24,118 nucleotides of DNA, taken from the NCBI GenBank assembly GCA_009785015.1, contig WQXD01000027.1, forward strand, positions 1 to 24,118. Reading direction: 5' to 3'. Shown piece after piece: positions 24,056-24,118 of this stretch (its first letter is position 1; each line of letters begins with the position of its first letter). The notes beneath the pieces are model-generated. The model had not been told where the DNA came from. It saw only the letters and a list, made by a program, of their open reading frames with translations, and did not search any database. The stretch is from Oscillospiraceae bacterium (GTDB taxonomy: Bacteria > Bacillota_A > Clostridia > Oscillospirales > WRJC01). The position numbers were made by a program, and so were the translations under genes.

Positions 24056-24118
24056 GAGGCGTTGGACTTGGTGATTTTATTATCGCTCTCCGTCATGCCC
24101 GCAACCATTAATTCATTC

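Noticed and set aside
24004..24090. Complete second tRNA-Leu on the minus strand
   Set aside because: No 5' acceptor strand, D-arm or matching 5' anticodon stem can be found in the expected place; only the 3' half folds.
1..24118. CRISPR array, prophage or rRNA genes
   Set aside because: No regularly spaced repeats, no phage structural genes and no rRNA signature were seen on either strand.

Overview
The window looks like a chromosomal stretch from a member of the Bacillota (Clostridia-like). Supporting signs are strong AGGAGG-type ribosome binding sites, textbook sigma-A promoters (TTGACA-N17-TATAAT), tRNA genes with encoded CCA, and families common in gut or anaerobic Firmicutes. The species cannot be named from the sequence alone.

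Layout. (1) 1-756: the right end of an IS200/IS605-type (TnpB) element with a folded omega-RNA-like region, abutting a 5'-truncated gene for an XRE/HTH-type regulator. (2) 822-10381, minus strand: a four-gene operon transcribed from 10381 down to 822. It encodes a galactonate-dehydratase-like enolase-superfamily enzyme, a GH2 beta-galactosidase-type enzyme, a GH106-like glycosidase and a GH38-like glycosidase. (3) 10516-17029, plus strand: a divergent six-gene operon encoding a Gfo/Idh/MocA oxidoreductase, a KDPG-type aldolase, a cyclase-family metallohydrolase, a GH2 beta-mannosidase-type enzyme, a class II (fuculose-phosphate type) aldolase and a 2-keto-3-deoxygluconate-kinase-like PfkB protein. 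Two near-perfect promoters lie back to back in the 134-base gap with palindromes between them. (4) 17043-18390: an AT-rich segment with a remnant of a cysteine-peptidase-like gene and a VapBC-type toxin-antitoxin pair. (5) 18429-21332: a structured leader RNA with its own promoter, an 11-codon upstream ORF and a terminator, then rsgA, a 12-codon gene stub, and glyA. (6) 21349-23746, minus strand: a three-gene ABC-2 exporter operon. Upstream of it are tRNA-Leu(CAG) and the 3' half only of a second leucine tRNA.

How the genes fit together. The two divergent operons read as one carbohydrate-degradation locus. Four glycosidases without signal peptides would release sugars from imported oligosaccharides in the cytoplasm. 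The oxidoreductase, the dehydratase, possibly the cyclase-family hydrolase, and the aldolases suggest an oxidative (Entner-Doudoroff/DeLey-Doudoroff-like) route through an aldonate and a 2-keto-3-deoxy acid. The kinase expected for that route is present, but its conserved catalytic aspartate is replaced by alanine and a conserved substrate-pocket Asn by Ile. The route may therefore run without phosphorylation, or the protein may have another job. No transporter and no regulator are encoded in the locus.

The most interesting signals are the apparently kinase-dead PfkB protein, the uORF/terminator leader before rsgA, the divergent promoter with palindromic operators, and the omega-RNA whose natural guide would be the interrupted regulator gene.
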